A stretch of 32,259 bases of DNA, taken from positions 1 through 32,259 of the forward strand of contig NZ_AZDW01000038.1 in assembly GCF_001434115.1 (NCBI RefSeq). Direction: 5' to 3'. The translations under genes were made by a program, and so were the position numbers. The DNA comes from Levilactobacillus zymae DSM 19395 (GTDB lineage Bacteria > Bacillota > Bacilli > Lactobacillales > Lactobacillaceae). Below, in pieces: positions 7,554 to 15,897 of the stretch; positions within the stretch are counted from its first letter, which is position 1, and each line of letters begins with the position of its first letter. Under the pieces are notes generated by a model. The model was not told where the DNA came from and ran no database searches. It saw only the letters and a program-made list of their open reading frames with translations.

Positions 7554-8783
7554 TTATTTTAAAGTCTTGGTCGTGTTGACCGTTTGGAACAGGTCCATCG
7601 CCGTTTGTTCCGTGGACCACTTCGGGAACATGGTCTTCTTCTCGAAGCTGTTCGAGAGGAAAATCACCCCGGTCCGGCCATTCTTACTCATCACGAAGGT
7701 ACTCTCATAGTAGTCCCCCATGCCGTGACCGTAGTACCCGGTCTGGTTGTAATGGTACATCCCACCGGTATAGTGCAGGTCAGTCGTGGCTTGGTGTAGG
7801 ACCTGAGCCCCCGCCGGTGTGGCCAAGAGTTTCCCCTGGATAACGGCCCGTTCGGCGCGAAAGAGGTCCCCGGCACTCATCGTGGCGTTCCCGGTCGCCA
7901 GTTGAGCGGCCATGTCGTTTGCGGCTGGCGTGTGGGCTTCTTGATACAGTCCCGGCCGCTCGCCCCCGTAACTCAGCGTGCGTTTCGGTGACGTTCGCCA
8001 GAGTTGGCCAAAACTCGTGTGGTTCAGGTCCAAAGGCGTGACGATTTGTTGGTAAAACAGCTTATAGTACGACTCGTGGGTGACCTGATTCAGGATGCCC
8101 GCCAGTAAAACGTAACTGATTGGCTGGTAGTCGAACTGATTGATCTTTTTGGGCACAATCTTAGCGTTCTTCTGGGCGTACTGGTAGACCTGTTTTTCGG
8201 TCAACGTGGTCGCGGGGGCCACGTCGCCGGTCACCCCACCCGTCATGTCAAGCATCTGGCGAATGGTAATCTGATCCGCGTGCTTGATCTTCGGATAGTA
8301 CTGACTGAGCCGGTCGCTCAACTGTAACTGCCCCGCTTGGGCCGCCCGCATCACGAGTTGGCCGGTCAGTGATTTTTGAATCGAGTTGATCAGGTATTGC
8401 GTGGTGACCTTGTTTTTACGCTTCTTGGCCGCGTTCGCGTACCCAAACGCCTTCTGGTAGACCACCTTATCGTTCTTGACGATTAATGCCGTCCCCACGA
8501 AGCGTTTGGCCTTCAGCGTTTGATTAACTTGCGCCGTAAACTGTGGTGTCCGTTTCCCCGAATGTTTCTTGTCAAATGTGGTCACCTTCCCCGCCCGTTG
8601 CGCCTTACTCTGCGCCGCGTCGGTCTTGATGGCCTGACGGGACTGCTTAGCGTGCTTGCGGTTGGTCGTGGTGACCTCCTGCTTATCGTTGGCATCCAAG
8701 CGGTGCATGCCATAGACGACACCGCCGATCCCGCAGATAATCACCAGCAGGATCACCCAATGTCCTAGATTTCGTTTATTCAA
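7554..8783 (-). CDS. Membrane-anchored beta-lactamase-fold serine hydrolase (penicillin-binding-protein-like)
   Basis: About 409 residues. The N-terminus has one membrane anchor (LGHWVILLVIICGIGGVVYG) and a lysine-rich linker of about 60 residues, placing the catalytic domain outside the cell. The nucleophile motif SxxK is SIQK (about Ser134-Lys137). The second motif, usually YxN, reads YQP in FDYQPISYVLLAGIL, so the Asn is not conserved. Such proteins may be esterases, D-aminopeptidases or low-molecular-weight PBPs; the substrate cannot be told from sequence. I prefer the TTG at 8783, seven bases after GGGGGA, over the TTG at 8798, which overlaps that signal. It is a monocistronic unit with its own terminator. 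Confidence 0.88.
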   Translation of the reverse strand: MNKRNLGHWVILLVIICGIGGVVYGMHRLDANDKQEVTTTNRKHAKQSRQAIKTDAAQSKAQRAGKVTTFDKKHSGKRTPQFTAQVNQTLKAKRFVGTALIVKNDKVVYQKAFGYANAAKKRKNKVTTQYLINSIQKSLTGQLVMRAAQAGQLQLSDRLSQYYPKIKHADQITIRQMLDMTGGVTGDVAPATTLTEKQVYQYAQKNAKIVPKKINQFDYQPISYVLLAGILNQVTHESYYKLFYQQIVTPLDLNHTSFGQLWRTSPKRTLSYGGERPGLYQEAHTPAANDMAAQLATGNATMSAGDLFRAERAVIQGKLLATPAGAQVLHQATTDLHYTGGMYHYNQTGYYGHGMGDYYESTFVMSKNGRTGVIFLSNSFEKKTMFPKWSTEQTAMDLFQTVNTTKTLK

Positions 8784-8830
8784 TTCTCTTTCCCCCAATT
8801 GAAACAGCCTACTCTAGTTCTGATTATACG

Positions 8831-8877
8831 AAAAAGTTGGGTAAAAACAATCATTTCCCCCGATTGTTTGACCCAAC
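8831..8877 (-). terminator. Terminator after the phosphoglycerate mutase gene
   Basis: Minus-strand hairpin with outer arms GTTGGGT/ACCCAAC (8877-8871 and 8842-8836) and an inner AAACAATC/GATTGTTT helix, followed by TTTTT. Confidence 0.9.
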
Positions 8878-8898
8878 TTAAGTTTCTTATAATATCTG

Positions 8899-9570
8899 TT
8901 ATAGAACCGTTTTCTGCAGGACGCGTAACCGGTCGTCAAAGTCGTAACGAATCGGTTCGCCGTTGGCCACCTCAACCTTTGCAATATCAGCATCCGGGAC
9001 CCGATCGAGGTACTTGATCAGCGCCCGCAAGGTACTGCCGTGAGCGACGATCAACTGGTTTTGCCCGTCCAATAATCGGGGGGCCACTTGGTTCGTCCAG
9101 TAAGGAATCAAACGGTGATAAGCCATCTCTAAGCTCTCCCCCAGTGGTTCCAAGTGCGGACTGTACCGGTCGTAGCGACGGTCCTGGTGCACCTCTTTCA
9201 GCAAGGGGGGCACGGTCTTAAAGCTCCGCCGCCAGGTCATCAATTGCTGGTCACCGACCTCGGCGCGCACCTTAGCCTTATTCTTCCCCCGTAAGGCGCC
9301 GTAATGCCGCTCGTTTAGCCGCCACGATTTATATTCCGGAATAGCCAATTGGTCCAAGCAATCCAACACAATGTTAGACGTGACGATGGCCCGTTGCAGC
9401 ATCGAGGTGTGTAACGCCCCAAACTGGAGGCCCGTCTGCGCGACCATTTCGCCGGCCGCACGGGCCTGTTGCCGTCCCTTGGCGGTCAACGGAACGTCAC
9501 TCCATCCCGTAAAAATATTGTCTCGATTAGCGACACTCTCACCGTGCCGTAGAATCACTAGCGTTGCCAT
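8899..9570 (-). CDS. gpmA: 2,3-bisphosphoglycerate-dependent phosphoglycerate mutase
   Basis: Interconverts 3- and 2-phosphoglycerate in glycolysis through a phosphohistidine. The family signature [23 protein letters not shown] contains the phosphorylated His9; Glu87 in NERHYGAL and His177 in AHGSTLRAL complete the active site. It has 223 residues, slightly short of the usual 228-250, and departs from the standard enzyme in places ([19 protein letters not shown]), so it may be a second paralogue rather than the main glycolytic enzyme. The ATG has AAAGGGAG upstream. It is a single-gene unit with its own terminator. Confidence 0.93.
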   Translation of the reverse strand: MATLVILRHGESVANRDNIFTGWSDVPLTAKGRQQARAAGEMVAQTGLQFGALHTSMLQRAIVTSNIVLDCLDQLAIPEYKSWRLNERHYGALRGKNKAKVRAEVGDQQLMTWRRSFKTVPPLLKEVHQDRRYDRYSPHLEPLGESLEMAYHRLIPYWTNQVAPRLLDGQNQLIVAHGSTLRALIKYLDRVPDADIAKVEVANGEPIRYDFDDRLRVLQKTVL

Positions 9571-9691
9571 CCGCCATACTCCCTTTCTCTACAGGTTTCC
9601 ACTGCCCATGATACCATAGCCCCGGCCGAAAACTCAGCAATCATGTTCGTTTTTTCACGACATGTCGTCGGTTAACCCCCGGCGAACAAGT

Positions 9692-9726
9692 AGAGGGACT
9701 TTACGAAGTTGCCGTAAAGTCCCTCT
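9692..9726 (-). terminator. Hairpin terminator after the AEC permease gene
   Basis: Perfect 14-bp stem (9692-9705 with 9713-9726) and a 7-base loop just downstream of the minus-strand permease gene. The T-tract after it is weak. Confidence 0.7.
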
Positions 9727-9735
9727 GGTTAATCG

Positions 9736-10683
9736 TTAAGCCACGTGTTGAATGATTACCATTAAGATGGGGATGACCACCAGACTGAGTAGCGTGGTTT
9801 CGGTCACCATGATGGCCGCGTAATCCGAATCCGCGTTATAGAGTTTGGAGACCACCGGCGCGTTGGTCATGACCGGCATCGCCGCCTGGATGATGAAGAC
9901 TTGCTTCATCAGTAACGGCATGCCCGTTGGAAGGACCAGACACGCCATCAGGGCTGGGGCAATCACGAATCGGCCCAGTAAGATGCCCAGGCTGTCCCGG
10001 TCCAGTCGCAGATTCCGTAAGCCGGCACCGGCAATCGCCGTCCCAATGAAAATCATCGATAGAGGAATCGTCAGTCCCCCGATGTATTGGAAGTCCATCA
10101 TGATCCAGTGCGGCAGTTTAATGCCCAGCAGGACCAAAACCACCGCAATCATGAATCCCAGCAGTGGCGGTGAAAAGACCTTTTTGAGGGTGGTCTTGAG
10201 GTCGAACTGCCCCTTGCCTTGCCCGTCGCGTTGAATCAAATACACCCCGAGGGTCCAAAAGAAGGTGGTGTTGGCCATGTAGTAGACCAGCACGAACGGC
10301 AGACTCTGCCGCCCGAATAGCGCCATGTTGACGGGTAACCCCACGAAGACGGTATTGGAATTGAGGAACATCGATTCAAAGAGGCCCCGGTGCTTGGGAT
10401 TGATGCGAAACAGGTGAAACGCCACGATCGACAACCCAAACATGATCAGCATCGACACCACCGGAAACCGTAAATCCGGTAACGTGCTTTTTAATTTAGC
10501 GGCCGTAAATTTAGACATGATGGTGTCCAACATATAAGCCGGTAACGCAATCTGGGTCACTAATCGCGCGATGAGCTTCGGCGCCTGCTCGTCGAACCAC
10601 CCAAACCGGGCCAGGACGTACCCCAACGTAATCATGACCAAAATGATCAAGACCCCCGAAACACTGCTAACAAAGACGCCCAT
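9736..10683 (-). CDS. AEC (auxin efflux carrier) family permease
   Basis: Integral membrane protein of 315 residues with about ten hydrophobic segments in two repeats. Lactobacillus members of this family include malate permeases (MleP type), but many are uncharacterised; no malolactic or malic enzyme gene is adjacent, so the substrate is unknown. The ATG follows GGAGGG by seven bases. A TATAAT box lies at 10746-10741 and a consensus cre site at 10772-10786 sits where the -35 region would be, suggesting control by CcpA. It is divergent from the LCP gene. Confidence 0.88.
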   Translation of the reverse strand: MGVFVSSVSGVLIILVMITLGYVLARFGWFDEQAPKLIARLVTQIALPAYMLDTIMSKFTAAKLKSTLPDLRFPVVSMLIMFGLSIVAFHLFRINPKHRGLFESMFLNSNTVFVGLPVNMALFGRQSLPFVLVYYMANTTFFWTLGVYLIQRDGQGKGQFDLKTTLKKVFSPPLLGFMIAVVLVLLGIKLPHWIMMDFQYIGGLTIPLSMIFIGTAIAGAGLRNLRLDRDSLGILLGRFVIAPALMACLVLPTGMPLLMKQVFIIQAAMPVMTNAPVVSKLYNADSDYAAIMVTETTLLSLVVIPILMVIIQHVA

Positions 10684-10740
10684 TTCCGACCCTCCTCAAC
10701 AATCGTAAGAAAAAATTAGACTTTCTTAATAACGGGTCTC

Positions 10741-10786
10741 ATTATAGCATAATTTTTATATTGGCTTGATAAGTAACCGGTTACAA
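10741..10786 (-). promoter_or_regulatory. AEC permease promoter (-10) with overlapping cre site
   Basis: Minus strand: TATAAT at 10746-10741. At 10786-10772 TTGTAACCGGTTACT matches the Bacillus cre consensus WTGNAANCGNWNNCW at every fixed position and contains a perfect 12-bp palindrome. No good -35 is visible, so CcpA could act here as repressor or activator. Confidence 0.6.
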
Positions 10787-10879
10787 ATCCCCGCTTGACG
10801 GTTCTCCCGGCGCCTTGACAGCTTCACAAGCCGCGTCGATTCAAGGATTGGTCCGTCCCACCCGTGATAAGTCGCACCG

Positions 10880-11021
10880 TTTACGAATCATTAAAACTAT
10901 GGTGTAATAGATGAATTGAGGCCATCGTTCGCTAACCGGACGATGAAACGGGGACGGCTTTCTTAAAATCCCCTTAAGGAACGGCTGAACCTTTTCATCT
11001 GGTGCGGTTCCGTTTTATAAT
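10880..11021 (+). promoter_or_regulatory. Candidate promoters of the LCP gene
   Basis: Two candidates in a 373-base divergent region: TTTACG (10880-10885), 17 bases, TGTAAT (10903-10908); and TTTTCA (10992-10997), 18 bases, TATAAT (11016-11021). The second is close to the gene. A CATCGT/ACGATG hairpin lies between them. I see nothing else coding in 10787-11056. Confidence 0.5.
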
Positions 11022-11056
11022 GTGTAAAGATTTTGACGAAGATGAGGAAATAAATT

Positions 11057-12178
11057 ATGCCGAAAGATAACGAAAATAACCGGCAACGGTCACCGGAGGA
11101 CTTTGAACAAGTCTATGACCGTCGTGCAGACCACAACTCCCATTTTAAGACGCCCACGGTGCATCCCCACCGACCCATGTTGTGGATCATCGTTGCGATT
11201 TTGCTGGTCTTTTTGTCGGGAGGATTGGCCTACGGGTATCAGGCCTGGTCGTCCGCTAAAAAGACGTTTAGTCAGACCTATGAATCTTCCAACATCTCCA
11301 AGAGTCGCAACGTTTCTTCCGTGTTGAAAAAGAACAAGCCGTTCTCGATTCTGATGCTCGGGACCGACACCGGGGCCTTAGGGCGTTCCGACGTGGGCCG
11401 GACCGATACCATCATGGTCGCCACCATCAACCCCGATACGGAAACGGCCTACCTGACCAGTATTCCACGGGACACCCGGGTGACGGTCGGTTCCGGGGCT
11501 AACGCGTCGATTCAAAAGATCAACGCCGCCTACACCATCGGCGGGCCAAGCACGGCGGTCCAAACCGTTGAAGACTTGCTAGACATTCCCATCGACTTCT
11601 ACGCCATCATCAACATGGGTGGTCTCGAAAAGATGGTCAACGCCGTGGGGGGCGTCGACGTGGTTCCACCGCTGACCTTCAAGTACGCGCAAGCCGACGT
11701 CAAGAAGGGCGTCAAGATTCACTTGAACGGGAAACAAGCCCTCTCCTACTCACGGATGCGTTACGACGATCCCCAGGGGGATTACGGCCGGCAGAAACGA
11801 CAACGTCAGGTCCTTCAGAAACTCGTGGTCAAGGCGGCGGGCTTAACGTCCATCACCCGTTACCAACAGATTCTGACCTCGTTAAACGGCAACTTAAAGA
11901 CCGACCTTTCCTTTGATGATTTGATGCAGATTCGGGCCAAGTACGGCGACGCATCCCACCACATCAAGTCGGAAACCTTACAGGGTCAAGACGCCATGAT
12001 CGACGGCTTGTCCTACCAGGTCCCGACCACCAAAGAATTGAAGCGCGTCTCGAACCACATTCGTAAAACCCTCGGCCTTGCCGACACCACGAAGTTCACC
12101 ACCGACGCCATTAACGGCGATAGCGATACGACTAGTTCTGGGTCTACGGATGCCGGGAGTAGCGGTTACGGTTACTAA
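11057..12178 (+). CDS. LytR-CpsA-Psr (LCP) family cell-wall polymer ligase
   Basis: 373 residues. A charged cytoplasmic start is followed by one membrane anchor (about 41-61) and an extracellular LCP domain, beginning near FSILMLGTDTGALGRSDVGR and including RTDTIMVAT and TSIPRDTRV, the conserved Asp/Arg cluster that binds polyprenyl pyrophosphate. The family transfers teichoic acids or capsular polymers from lipid carrier to peptidoglycan. The C-terminus is a Ser/Gly/Thr-rich tail ending GSSGYGY. The gene is alone, with its own terminator, so the polymer it attaches is not indicated by neighbours. Confidence 0.95.
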   Translation: MPKDNENNRQRSPEDFEQVYDRRADHNSHFKTPTVHPHRPMLWIIVAILLVFLSGGLAYGYQAWSSAKKTFSQTYESSNISKSRNVSSVLKKNKPFSILMLGTDTGALGRSDVGRTDTIMVATINPDTETAYLTSIPRDTRVTVGSGANASIQKINAAYTIGGPSTAVQTVEDLLDIPIDFYAIINMGGLEKMVNAVGGVDVVPPLTFKYAQADVKKGVKIHLNGKQALSYSRMRYDDPQGDYGRQKRQRQVLQKLVVKAAGLTSITRYQQILTSLNGNLKTDLSFDDLMQIRAKYGDASHHIKSETLQGQDAMIDGLSYQVPTTKELKRVSNHIRKTLGLADTTKFTTDAINGDSDTTSSGSTDAGSSGYGY

Positions 12179-12191
12179 CCAAATCAACTTT

Positions 12192-12223
12192 AGCGTTCAC
12201 CTACTCGGGTGAGCGCTTTTTTT
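12192..12223 (+). terminator. Terminator after the LCP gene
   Basis: Stem 12192-12201 with 12208-12217 (one G-U pair), followed by seven T residues. Confidence 0.92.
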
Positions 12224-12301
12224 GTGACAATTTTTCTGCTACCAATCGCCGTGGGGCCGCGGTTAATCGTCTAGGTCTCCCCCACTCGTTTAATTTTTTC
12301 C

Positions 12302-12354
12302 TTGCCAAGTTAATAATTTTTCGATAGAATTCTAAATCGTAATGATTACTATTT
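12302..12354 (+). promoter_or_regulatory. Promoter with Zur-type operator of the metal-binding lipoprotein gene
   Basis: TTGCCA (12302-12307), a 17-base spacer and TAGAAT (12325-12330). Immediately downstream, at 12334-12354, is a 21-base sequence matching the Bacillus subtilis Zur box (TCGTAAT-N-ATTACGA core) except for one base: here TCGTAAT G ATTACTA. It covers the expected start of transcription, the right place for repression when zinc is plentiful. Confidence 0.82.
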
Positions 12355-12373
12355 ATAAAAGGGGAAATTTTTC

Positions 12374-13282
12374 ATGTTACATAAGCTTTATCGTTTCAGT
12401 CTATCTGTTCTCCTCGGCAGTCTTCTCCTCGGGTTAGGTGCCTGTAGCCGTCCATCCTCCGCAGCGGCCCCCACATCGACCCGTCCCATTCACGTGGTCG
12501 CTTCGCTAGACTTCTACGGTGAGGTCGCCCGGGCCGTTATAGGCGACCACGGCCGCGTGACGACGCTCATTCATAACCCTAACGTCGACCCGCACGACTT
12601 TGAGCCGACGCCTAAGGACGCTGCAGCCGTGACCCACGCTAACTTTGTTGTGGGCAATGGGTTGGGCTACGACGGTTGGCTCGACAAATTGGTCCACAGC
12701 AGCCAAACGCAACCACAATTCCTCCGTGTAGGTAACGACGTGCTCCACCTGAAAAACGGGGCCAACCCCCACGTCTGGTACCGGCCCACCACGATGGCCC
12801 AACTAGCCACGACCCTGGCCAAGAGATTTGGGCAACAAGCGCCCCGTTACCGGCAAGCCTACCAGCGTAACGCCAAGACCTACATTGCCAGCCTGAAACC
12901 CATCGACCATGAGCTTCAGCGGCTTAAACCGCACGCCGCCCACCAGACCGTGGCCGTCAGCGAACCAGTCTTCGACTACGCCCTCGACGCGCTAGGCTAT
13001 CGCCGGGGCAACTCGGCCTTTGAACGTGCCGTGGAAAATGGGACGGACCCCGCTCCCAAAGCCGTTCATCAGCTTCAGACCAGTATTCGGCAACGGAAAA
13101 TTGCCTTTTTCGTGAACAATTCCCAGGCCAGTAGTAAGACCGTCGCCACCATGGTCAAGCTGGCGCACCAAGCCCAGGTCCCCGTGCTTAACGTCACGGA
13201 AACCCTCCCCCAGGGTAAGACCTACCGGACCTGGATGCTGAGTCAGTACCGCCAACTCGCTAAGTTTTACTCGTTAGAATAG
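12374..13282 (+). CDS. Zinc (or manganese) ABC transporter substrate-binding lipoprotein, ZnuA/TroA family
   Basis: 302 residues. Lipoprotein signal with lipobox LGAC and Cys24. It is a cluster A-I metal-binding protein: DPHDFEPT (His74) and NPHVWYRP (His133) supply two ligands; the third position, often His, falls in VSEPVFDYALDALG, where a Glu may take its place. There is no His-rich loop. No ATPase or permease gene lies next to it, so it must use subunits encoded elsewhere. The Zur-type operator points to zinc rather than manganese. The ATG at 12374 follows AAGGGG. Family call is firm; metal is inferred from the operator. Confidence 0.92.
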   Translation: MLHKLYRFSLSVLLGSLLLGLGACSRPSSAAAPTSTRPIHVVASLDFYGEVARAVIGDHGRVTTLIHNPNVDPHDFEPTPKDAAAVTHANFVVGNGLGYDGWLDKLVHSSQTQPQFLRVGNDVLHLKNGANPHVWYRPTTMAQLATTLAKRFGQQAPRYRQAYQRNAKTYIASLKPIDHELQRLKPHAAHQTVAVSEPVFDYALDALGYRRGNSAFERAVENGTDPAPKAVHQLQTSIRQRKIAFFVNNSQASSKTVATMVKLAHQAQVPVLNVTETLPQGKTYRTWMLSQYRQLAKFYSLE

Positions 13283-13439
13283 TCATTTAACTAAACATCA
13301 CGCCATTCTACCATTCCAAAGTGAATCAATTGTGGTGATAAAAAGTCTATGGCCTTGCAGATTGTTAAATTTGTGCTAAGGTAAAGTTGTTATCATGATT
13401 TTTACTCACAATTTCTCACTAAAGGAAGTGAACCCAACA

Positions 13440-14087
13440 ATGTATCGTTTTTTCGCGCAACCACAAGTTGACCAACTGAGTCACCGAATTTTTGGGTACG
13501 AAGCCCTCCTGCGTAAGCAAAAAGATGACGCTTGGGTTTTACCCGACTCCTTTACCGAGATTTCTGTGGCGGACCAGGCACAACTGCTAAAACGCACCGC
13601 GACCGCGTTACACGTCGCCGCGACGAACCAGCGTCTGGCCTTCAATCTCAACAACCAACAATTTCGCGCCCCCCAAACGCTGGACGTGATCCTAGCGCTA
13701 AAGGACCAACTGGGGGCCGTGAACTTATCCATCGAATTGACGGAAGCCCCTACGTTAGCGGAGGTGGTCCACTTCAGCCAGATTCTTCACCAACACCACA
13801 TCAAACTGGTCATCGATGACGTGGGAACCGGCTCCAACACCTATTCAAACGTGGCGCCATTTCTCCCCTACGTCGACGAAATCAAGTTTGCCATGCAGAA
13901 CTACCGGAGCGCCGGAACGCCCGACAAGATTCCGACCGCCCTGGCCTTTTGGGCCAAGATTGCCCAAACGTACCACCTGGCCATGATTTTAGAAGGTGTC
14001 GAGGACGCCAACGACCAAACGCTTGCCCAACACTACGGGATTCGCCTGCATCAGGGCTACCTGTACGGCAAACCCGCGTTGGTCTAA
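13440..14087 (+). CDS. Stand-alone EAL-domain protein (putative cyclic-di-GMP phosphodiesterase)
   Basis: 215 residues, essentially only an EAL domain. The residues needed for cyclic-di-GMP hydrolysis can be seen: Glu21 in YEALLR, Asn in FNLNNQQF, Glu in IELTE, Asp126-Asp127 in IDDVGTG, Lys149 in DEIKFA, Glu185 in LEGVED and Gln205 in HQGYLYGKP. No sensor, GGDEF or membrane segment is attached. I chose ATG 13440, nine bases after GGAAGTG, over the upstream ATG 13395, which adds 15 unrelated residues. It is followed by its own terminator and faces the mannose-type PTS operon. Catalytic activity is likely but not proven. Confidence 0.9.
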   Translation: MYRFFAQPQVDQLSHRIFGYEALLRKQKDDAWVLPDSFTEISVADQAQLLKRTATALHVAATNQRLAFNLNNQQFRAPQTLDVILALKDQLGAVNLSIELTEAPTLAEVVHFSQILHQHHIKLVIDDVGTGSNTYSNVAPFLPYVDEIKFAMQNYRSAGTPDKIPTALAFWAKIAQTYHLAMILEGVEDANDQTLAQHYGIRLHQGYLYGKPALV

Positions 14088-14106
14088 TCTCAAAAATTCA
14101 TCAATA

Positions 14107-14156
14107 AAAAATAGGTTTTTCAAGAAGACGACGCTTTTCTTGAAAAACCTATTTTT
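14107..14156. terminator. Bidirectional terminator between the EAL gene and the PTS operon
   Basis: Perfect 20-bp inverted repeat (14107-14126 with 14137-14156). Each strand ends in a run of five or more T, so it can serve both convergent units. Confidence 0.93.
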
Positions 14157-14170
14157 AGTTTCCCTGACAT

Positions 14171-14995
14171 TTACTTGAACAGGCCACCCCAATACCCCAA
14201 GATGCTGAGGCCTAAAATCCCCAGGAGTAGCCAGAAAGGTTTCACGTGCCGCCGCAGCAACCAGACACATCCCAGGGTCAGCCCCAAAGGCAACAGTCCC
14301 GGCAAGAGCTGGTCCAGCAAGGCTTGTAAGTCATAAGTGGCGTGATGCGCGGTCACCAGGACGGGTTTTAGGCTGATGCGGGTCCACCGGGGCACCAGTG
14401 CCCCCATGATAAACATCCCCACGATGGAGGCGCCCAGCGTTAATTTCTGCAAGATACCACGGCTGAGGTCCTCGACGATCTGAACGCCGCGCCGATAGCC
14501 CCACCGTTGCGCCCACCAGCGAAAGCCGAGCCGGACAACGTTCCAGCCCACGAAGAAGACGATGGGCCCCAAGATGCCCAAGCCACTGAGCGCTAGACTC
14601 GCCGCAAAGGCGCTCAAGATTGGGCGCCAGGTCCCCCACCAGACCGGATCGGCTACCCCGGCCAACGAGCCCATCATCCCAACCTTGACCGCGTTGATCT
14701 CGTCGTCCGAAACGGGGTGGCCGTTCGCCCGTTGTTCCTCGAGTGAAAGCGTCACACCGGTGATCAACGATTGCATGTAGGGCATGGTATTAAACGACGT
14801 CAGGTGCCGGGTGGCCGCGGCCGCTTGGGCCGTCCGGTCGGCATAAAGCCGTTGAATCGCCGGAATCATGATATAACAGAAGCCTAAGTTTTGTAAACGT
14901 GGATAGTTCCACGCCGCCTGCTCCAGACCCGAACGGCCAAAAATCCGCAATTGGTCGCCCAAAGTCAGGGTCAGGGGTTGTTTCGTGGTGGTCAT
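14171..14995 (-). CDS. PTS mannose/fructose/sorbose family, membrane component IID
   Basis: About 274 residues. Family features: the SGLEQAAWNYPRLQNLGFCYIMIPAIQRLY start block, a MPYMQSLITGVTLSLEEQRANG segment, and hydrophobic helices in the C-terminal half. Together with IIC it forms the sugar channel. I prefer ATG 14995, eleven bases after GGAGG at the end of IIC; ATG 15022 overlaps IIC by 11 bases and would place that signal inside the gene. It is last in the IIA-IIB-IIC-IID operon. The sugar cannot be read from sequence. Confidence 0.92.
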   Translation of the reverse strand: MTTTKQPLTLTLGDQLRIFGRSGLEQAAWNYPRLQNLGFCYIMIPAIQRLYADRTAQAAAATRHLTSFNTMPYMQSLITGVTLSLEEQRANGHPVSDDEINAVKVGMMGSLAGVADPVWWGTWRPILSAFAASLALSGLGILGPIVFFVGWNVVRLGFRWWAQRWGYRRGVQIVEDLSRGILQKLTLGASIVGMFIMGALVPRWTRISLKPVLVTAHHATYDLQALLDQLLPGLLPLGLTLGCVWLLRRHVKPFWLLLGILGLSILGYWGGLFK

Positions 14996-15011
14996 CGCGT
15001 TGCCGCCCTCC

Positions 15012-15818
15012 TTACAGGTCATCTAATTCCCGGTCTAAATCGTCATCGGTCGCACTGGTCGGGGTGGCCGCACCGGTCGTCGGCCCCGCCCCCGAATTGC
15101 CGTGCCAACCCAGGTACAACACGGCTAGGCCCACCCCAATAATGCCTAACGCAATCAAACTGAGGTGTTGGTCCGTGGCTAACGCAAAGCCCAGGAAAAA
15201 GAACGGCCAGAGTTGCCGCGTCGCCATGGTATTGATCACTAACGCGAAACTGACCACGACTAGCATGCCCGCAGCCACCCGAAAACCGCCCCGCAAAACG
15301 TCTGGGAGGGTTTGGTAGCCGGTCTGTAACCAGGCCGCCGGCAGTAGCATCAGTAACGCGGCGGGCAGCAACGTGCGCAATCCCTGTAACCCGGCACACA
15401 GAAGTTGCAGGTGATTAATGCGCCGGAGATTCCCGACGGCGGCCGCTTGATCCGCTTGGTTAACGACGGGAATGATCAGTTGCCGCATCCCACGAGTGAT
15501 CCATTGTCCCACCCAGGCTAACGGCAGGGCTAAAATAACGCCCAGCGCCACCGGCAAGTGCGCGGGCCCAGCAACCCACCAGGCCGTCACCACGGCGGCC
15601 AAGGCGGGGTCGGGGCCGACCACGGTCCCGATATTCATCCACCCTAGGGTAATCAATTGAAGGGAAGCCCCTAAGGTCACCCCCACTAACGGGTGTCCCA
15701 GCGCCACCCCCACTAAGGTACAGGCGATGATGGGTTGGTGGACCTCCCATTCATCGACCACGCCCCCGATTCCCGCCAGAAAGGCGATGATCAGGACGGC
15801 TAAGATACTGACATTCAC
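15012..15818 (-). CDS. PTS mannose/fructose/sorbose family, membrane component IIC
   Basis: About 268 residues, strongly hydrophobic, with LAGIGGVVDEWEVHQPIIACTLVG and LGASLQLITLGWMNIGTVVGPDPALAAVVTAW typical of family IIC. The C-terminus is an acidic cytoplasmic tail ending DDDLDRELDDL. I prefer the GTG at 15818, nine bases after AAAGGAG, which gives a start VNVSILAVL of the family type; an ATG at 15845 adds nine polar residues. A terminator-like hairpin separates it from IIB. Confidence 0.92.
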   Translation of the reverse strand: MNVSILAVLIIAFLAGIGGVVDEWEVHQPIIACTLVGVALGHPLVGVTLGASLQLITLGWMNIGTVVGPDPALAAVVTAWWVAGPAHLPVALGVILALPLAWVGQWITRGMRQLIIPVVNQADQAAAVGNLRRINHLQLLCAGLQGLRTLLPAALLMLLPAAWLQTGYQTLPDVLRGGFRVAAGMLVVVSFALVINTMATRQLWPFFFLGFALATDQHLSLIALGIIGVGLAVLYLGWHGNSGAGPTTGAATPTSATDDDLDRELDDL

Positions 15819-15850
15819 GTTGCTCGACTCCTTTATCTCCGTCATGCCAC

Positions 15851-15891
15851 AAAAACACCCCGCTCAGGCCAAGTCACCCGAGTGAGGTGTT
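15851..15891 (-). terminator. Terminator-like hairpin between PTS IIB and IIC genes
   Basis: Minus-strand stem AACACC/GGTGTT (15891-15886 with 15859-15854), continued by an imperfect CTC-rich helix, then TTTTT. It lies inside the operon, so it probably reduces readthrough from IIA-IIB into IIC-IID, or stabilises the upstream mRNA. Confidence 0.65.
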
Positions 15892-15897
15892 CGGTGG

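Noticed and set aside
10974-11015. GGAAC...GTTCC hairpin with four T before the LCP gene as a terminator or attenuator
   Set aside because: The stem is short and interrupted and the last T residues belong to the -10 box.
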